A stretch of DNA of 9,405 nucleotides from the NCBI GenBank assembly GCA_013696595.1, contig JACCYG010000379.1, positions 1-9,405 of the forward strand, given 5' to 3'. The position numbers and the translations under genes are program-made. This document shows, in pieces, positions 6,661-9,405 of the stretch; position 1 is the first letter of the stretch, and every line of letters begins with the position of its first letter. The notes under the pieces were generated by a model. It was given only the letters and a program-made list of their open reading frames with translations. It was not told the origin of the DNA and ran no database searches. The stretch is from Actinomycetota bacterium. GTDB lineage: Bacteria; Actinomycetota; Thermoleophilia; Gaiellales; Gaiellaceae.

Positions 6661-7306
6661 TCGTCGCCGACGATTCGATGCTCCTCCGCGAGGGGCTCGC
6701 GCGGCTCCTCGCCGATGCCGGCTTCGACGTGGTCGGGAAAGCCGAGAACGCGTCCGAGCTCCTGCGGCGGGTCGAGCTCACCCGCCCGGACGTCGCGATC
6801 GTCGACATCAAGATGCCGCCCACGCACACCGACGAGGGGATTGCCGCTGCCCAGGAGATTCGCCGGACCCAACCGAACGTCGGGTGCTCGTGCTCTCCCA
6901 GTACCTCGAGTCGCGCTACGCGATGCGGCTGCTCGAGGAGGCCCCCGAGCGCGTCGGTTACCTGCTCAAGGATCGTGTCTCGGACATCGCCGTGCTCGCC
7001 GATGCTCTCAAACGAATCCAAGAGGGGGAGTGCGTCATCGACCCGACGATCGTCTCGCGGCTCGTGCAACGGCCGCGCGAGCACGGCCCGCTCGACGAGC
7101 TGACCGAGCGCGAGCGCGAGGTGCTCGGTCTCATGGCCGAAGGGCGCTCGAACGGGGCCATCTGCCAGACGCTGTTCCTCAGCCCCAAGACGGTTGAGGC
7201 GAACGTGCGACAGATCTTCCGAAAGCTCGGGCTGCAGCAGTCGCCCGACGACCACCGCCGCGTGCTGGCGGTGCTCACCTACCTGCGCGCAGGCCCCGGC
7301 GATTGA
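6651..7306 (+). pseudogene. NarL/LuxR-family response regulator, frameshifted as given; partner of the kinase
   Basis: ATG 6651 overlaps the kinase stop by 10 bases, which suggests translational coupling. Codons run in one frame to about 6884, then continue one base out of phase to TGA 7304-7306. One missing G in the GGG at 6882-6884 explains it: GVLVLSQYLE is restored and the total becomes 219 codons. The receiver is complete: VADDS (Asp7, Asp8), AIVDIKMPPTHTDEG (Asp52), VLSQYLE (Ser83) and YLLKDRV (Lys107). The LuxR helix-turn-helix follows (LTEREREVLGLMAEGRSN, then FLSPKTVEANVRQIFRKLGL). MPPTHTDEG, LSQYLE and SPDDHRRVLAVL are typical of a large actinobacterial DevR/LiaR-like group. With the indel corrected, this is an ordinary phosphorylation-dependent activator or repressor. 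Whether it is broken in the organism depends on whether the indel is real. Confidence 0.85.
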
Positions 7307-7430
7307 TGTGACGCGCGGCAGACTCCTTGCCGGCCGCCTCGCGACCGGCGCCGACCGGCGGCTCGCGCTCTCGAACGCTGAGAACGGCCGAGACGGGACG
7401 TTTTACAAGTGTCGCCTCTTCAGACAACTA

Positions 7431-7502
7431 TGGCCCCGGGAGGAGTCGAACCTCCGCACGCGGATTCGAAGTCCGCTGCTCTATCCGCTGAGCTACGGGG
7501 CC
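7431..7502 (-). tRNA. tRNA-Arg, anticodon TCG
   Basis: On the minus strand 72 bases fold as a full cloverleaf: acceptor GGCCCCG/CGGGGCC, D-arm GCTC/GAGC, anticodon arm GCGGA-CTTCGAA-TCCGC with TCG at the centre, 4-base variable loop, T-arm GGAGG-TTCGACT-CCTCC and discriminator A. CCA is not encoded. It reads CGA and probably CGG codons. Confidence 0.96.
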
Positions 7503-7513
7503 CGTCGACGGTC

Positions 7514-7519
7514 AGTGTA
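7514..7519 (-). promoter_or_regulatory. -10 element of the tRNA-Arg gene
   Basis: TACACT on the minus strand lies 11 bases before the 5' end of the tRNA, a good position for a start a few bases upstream of the mature end. No convincing -35 is seen at the usual distance. Confidence 0.4.
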
Positions 7520-7545
7520 GCCCGGCCTCGCCGAGCCCCTCCGAT

Positions 7546-7572
7546 GCGAAGCCGGGCTTTGCTCGGCTTCGC
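7546..7572 (-). repeat. Strong hairpin between the YihY gene and tRNA-Arg
   Basis: GCGAAGCCG (7546-7554) and CGGCTTCGC (7564-7572) form a perfect 9-bp stem with a 9-base loop. It lies 65 bases past the stop of the minus-strand YihY/BrkB gene, so it may end that transcript before the tRNA promoter, but no T-tract follows on the minus strand. Confidence 0.4.
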
Positions 7573-7636
7573 TCACCGCGCTCCTGGGTCCCCGTCCGAA
7601 GGAAATTACCGCGCCGCAGGCAGAAATTTTCTTCGG

Positions 7637-8674
7637 CTACTTGGTCGGCGCCGTGAGCTCGGCCTCCGCCGGTTTTCCCTCGCGAAGCTCGCGGCTTCGC
7701 TCGGCCTCCGCGCTGACCTCGGCGCCGAAGAGGAGCGCGAGCCCGGAGAGCCAGAGCCAGGTCAGCATGATGATGACCGCGGCGAGCGTGCCCCAGGTCT
7801 TGTTGTACGAGCCGAAGAGGCTCACGTAGACGGCGAAGAGGCCTGAGGCGATGAGCCAGATCGCAACCGCGAGCACGGATCCCGGCGTGATGAACTGCCA
7901 GCGCGGGTGGTCGATGTTCGGACCGAGGTAGAGGATCCCGGCGAAGGTAAAGAGAAGCCCGGCGATGAGCACGGGCCACTGAGCCGTCCACCAGATCCAC
8001 TTGAAGACGCTCTCGGCGTCGATCGCGCTCCCGATCCAGCTCGAGAGGGCCGGTCCGAGCACGAGCAAGCCGAACGAGAGCGCGAACGCCAGCACCATGC
8101 AGACGAGCATCCCGAGCGCCGTCAGGCGCTGCTTCACGAAGTTGCGCGTTTCCTTGCGGTCGTACGACCGGTTGAGCGCGCGCATGAGGGCGTTCATTGC
8201 GCCGGTCGCGGTCCAGAGCGCGAGGACGAATCCGAGGATCACCATCACGAGCCCGCCGCCTTCGTTCTCCTGGACGCGCGTCAGGCTCTCCCGGAGGAGA
8301 TCGATCGTCTCGGCAGGCACGACGCCGCGAAGCTTTTGCATCATGTCCGGGACGAAGGTCGGTCCCGCGAAGAGGCTGAAGAAGCCCACCGCCACTAGGA
8401 GCGCCGCCGGGATCGCGAGGAACGCGTAGTAGGCGAGGGCGGCCGCGCTGTCCATGATCGCGTCGTCGATCGCCTCCTTTCCCGCACGCATCACGATCGC
8501 CTTGTAGTCGCGCTTCGAGAGGTCCCTGAGACCCGGGTCCTCGAGCTTCGGCTCCGCCCGCTCTGGCTGCGGTTTCGGCGCCTCGTCGGGGACGCCGCCG
8601 TCGGTCGGCGACGGGCGCGACGACCACTCCCTGACCTGCGGCCCACGGTCCTTCTTCCGTTTGAAGAGGCTCAT
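7637..8674 (-). CDS. YihY/BrkB family inner-membrane protein
   Basis: 345 residues from ATG 8672-8674 to TAG 7637-7639. The first about 55 residues are hydrophilic, Pro- and charge-rich. Then comes a YihY/BrkB domain with DAIMDSAAALAYYAFLAIPA entering the first helix and six predicted membrane segments at about 78-103, 141-165, 185-208, 228-250, 264-286 and 296-318. Family marks include LYLGPN after the fourth segment, and FGSYNKTWGTLAAVIIMLTW followed by LLFGAEVSAE. The family was once misnamed ribonuclease BN; its biochemical role is not established, and some members are linked to transport. The C-terminus is a short charged tail. No clear ribosome site precedes the ATG (only GGTGG). It stands alone, divergent from tRNA-Leu, and appears intact. 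Confidence 0.93.
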   Translation of the reverse strand: MSLFKRKKDRGPQVREWSSRPSPTDGGVPDEAPKPQPERAEPKLEDPGLRDLSKRDYKAIVMRAGKEAIDDAIMDSAAALAYYAFLAIPAALLVAVGFFSLFAGPTFVPDMMQKLRGVVPAETIDLLRESLTRVQENEGGGLVMVILGFVLALWTATGAMNALMRALNRSYDRKETRNFVKQRLTALGMLVCMVLAFALSFGLLVLGPALSSWIGSAIDAESVFKWIWWTAQWPVLIAGLLFTFAGILYLGPNIDHPRWQFITPGSVLAVAIWLIASGLFAVYVSLFGSYNKTWGTLAAVIIMLTWLWLSGLALLFGAEVSAEAERSRELREGKPAEAELTAPTK

Positions 8675-8739
8675 GTAGGTCGTTTACCACCGGAAACACG
8701 TTTTGTACCGCCGCACGCGGGCCCGGCAAGCCCGGCCCC

Positions 8740-8745
8740 TACAAT
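8740..8745 (+). promoter_or_regulatory. -10 element of the tRNA-Leu gene
   Basis: TACAAT, five of six matches to TATAAT, ends 12 bases before the mature 5' end of tRNA-Leu. No good -35 is seen 17 bases upstream; the nearest TTGTAC (8703-8708) is too far away. Confidence 0.5.
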
Positions 8746-8757
8746 GTGTGCGAGCAG

Positions 8758-8843
8758 GCGGGCGTGGCGGAACTGGTAGACGCGCCGGGTTTAGGTCCCG
8801 GTGGGGCGCGAGCCCCTTAGAGGTTCAAGTCCTCTCGCCCGCA
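8758..8843 (+). tRNA. tRNA-Leu, anticodon TAG
   Basis: 86 bases with a class II fold: acceptor GCGGGCG/CGCCCGC, anticodon arm CCGGG-TTTAGGT-CCCGG with TAG at the centre, long variable arm GGGGC-GCGA-GCCCC, T-arm AGAGG-TTCAAGT-CCTCT and discriminator A. CCA is not encoded. It reads CTA and probably other CTN codons. Confidence 0.97.
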
Positions 8844-9003
8844 TCCGCAGGAGCCGGTCGCGAAGAACGAGGTGGAACCGGGCCCCGTGCGGCTCGCCCC
8901 GCTCGTTACATCAGATCCCCATGGTCGGCATTCGCGGATCGGAAAGCTCCCGTGAGCGCGGGGCGCGAACCTCCCTTGCTCGCCCGGCTCGAAGCGCCGC
9001 TGG

Positions 9004-9009
9004 CACAAT
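9004..9009 (+). promoter_or_regulatory. -10 element of the trigger factor gene, probably giving a leaderless mRNA
   Basis: CACAAT, preceded by TGG in the extended -10 position (9001-9003), ends 9 bases before the GTG at 9019. A transcript would then start at or within a few bases of the start codon. TTGCTC (8976-8981) is 22 bases upstream, too far for a standard -35. The remainder of 8844-9003 shows no gene. Confidence 0.4.
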
Positions 9010-9018
9010 GCCCGGGCG

Positions 9019-9405
9019 GTGAAGACATCCATCGAAGAGCTGCCCGAGAATCGCGTCCGCCTCGAGGTCGAGGTCCCGGAGGGGGACGTCAAGCACGCTT
9101 TCGAGCACGCGGCCTCCGATCTCGCGGGCTCGGTCAAGATTCCCGGCTTTCGCAAGGGCCACGCCCCGCTGCCGGTCGTGGTCGCTCGCGTCGGGCGCGA
9201 GGCACTCTGGGAAGAAGCCTTCCGAGGCCACATCGACAGCTGGTTCTGGAACGCGGCCGTGAGCTCCGGGGTCCGGCCCGTCGCCTCGCCCGAGATCGAG
9301 CCGGGCGACTGCCCCGACGACGGGAGCCCCTTCAACTTCACGGCGACCGTCGACGTGATGCCGACGCCGGAAGTCGGTGATTGGCGAGGCCTCGAAGTTC
9401 CCGCC
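9019..9405 (+). CDS. tig: Trigger factor, N-terminal part (cut by window edge)
   Basis: 129 codons are open from GTG 9019 to the right edge. This is the ribosome-binding domain of trigger factor, the peptidyl-prolyl isomerase chaperone that meets nascent chains at the ribosome exit. The signature loop GFRKGHAP is at residues 43-50, preceded by a first strand LPENRVRLEVEVP and a helix ending SVKIP, and followed by VVVARVGREALWEEAF. Residues from about 105 (FNFTATVDVMPTPEVGDWRGLEV) lead toward the isomerase domain. No Shine-Dalgarno sequence precedes the GTG, and a -10-like box ends only 9 bases upstream, so a leaderless transcript is likely. In many bacteria clpP and clpX follow tig, but that would lie outside the window. 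Confidence 0.95.
   Translation, partial: MKTSIEELPENRVRLEVEVPEGDVKHAFEHAASDLAGSVKIPGFRKGHAPLPVVVARVGREALWEEAFRGHIDSWFWNAAVSSGVRPVASPEIEPGDCPDDGSPFNFTATVDVMPTPEVGDWRGLEVPA

Noticed and set aside
5489..7306. A 605-codon open frame that looks like a kinase fused to a response regulator
   Set aside because: The middle part (about 6557-6884) is an Arg-rich shadow translation. Kinase and regulator each have their own end and start at 6660 and 6651 in other frames, so the fusion is produced by indels and not by a real hybrid protein.
7409..7520. Short proteins reading through the tRNA-Arg region on the plus strand (for example containing PGGVEPPHADSKSAALSAELRG)
   Set aside because: This is the well-known spurious translation of the complement of a tRNA; the cloverleaf explains the sequence.
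7512..8729. 405-codon minus-strand frame over the YihY gene
   Set aside because: Arg/Ala/Pro-rich shadow of the YihY/BrkB frame, which has clear membrane helices and family motifs.
8703..9380. 225-codon plus-strand frame containing GGTGRRAGFRSRWGASPLEVQV
   Set aside because: It is a translation of tRNA-Leu that continues out of phase through the trigger factor gene; the tRNA and tig frames are supported instead.
1..9405. CRISPR arrays, insertion sequences, phage or defence genes, biosynthetic clusters
   Set aside because: No regularly spaced repeats, transposase motifs or terminal inverted repeats, and no genes of those classes were seen on either strand.

Overview
High-GC DNA (mostly G/C third codon positions) that looks like a chromosomal piece of an uncultured actinobacterium. 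The sensor kinase, the NarL-type regulators, the secreted beta-propeller protein and the leaderless-looking trigger factor gene resemble what I recall from Thermoleophilia (Gaiellales/Solirubrobacterales). That placement is inference from protein style, not a search result. I see no phage, plasmid, insertion sequence, CRISPR array or biosynthetic cluster.

Layout. 1-137 (-): start of a gene that runs off the left edge, possibly enolase superfamily. 220-687 (+): small SRPBCC protein, followed by a good intrinsic terminator. 768-1097 (-): exported PepSY protein. Divergent from it across a perfect inverted repeat is 1287-2696 (+), a 469-residue probable lipoprotein of an unnamed family. 2698-2829: an orphan C-terminal remnant of another protein. 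2969-3643 (+): NarL/LuxR regulator whose receiver has Glu at the phospho-acceptor position. Convergent with it is 3698-4201 (-), a single-domain receiver protein. 4402-5536 (-): broken gene for a secreted beta-propeller protein ending in a truncated PKD domain. It abuts head-on an N-terminally truncated histidine kinase at 5534-6660 (+), which overlaps its response regulator at 6651-7306 (+). 7431-7502 (-): tRNA-Arg(TCG). 7637-8674 (-): YihY/BrkB membrane protein. 8758-8843 (+): tRNA-Leu(TAG). 9019-9405 (+): start of trigger factor, cut by the right edge.

How the genes fit together. The middle of the window (about 2.9-7.3 kb) is a signalling neighbourhood: one kinase, its coupled regulator, a receiver-only protein and a regulator that probably does not depend on phosphorylation. 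The same region is damaged. Five one-base indels lie between 5031 and 6884, in three adjacent genes, and two truncated genes meet near 5536-5560. Several indels are in short homopolymers, so sequencing or assembly error must be separated from real gene decay. The flanks hold housekeeping genes (tRNAs, trigger factor, membrane protein) that appear intact.

I do not find a convincing undescribed multi-gene system. The most unusual points are the Glu-bearing receiver, the kinase whose ATP-binding domain lacks the usual motifs even after frame repair, and the double-truncation junction.
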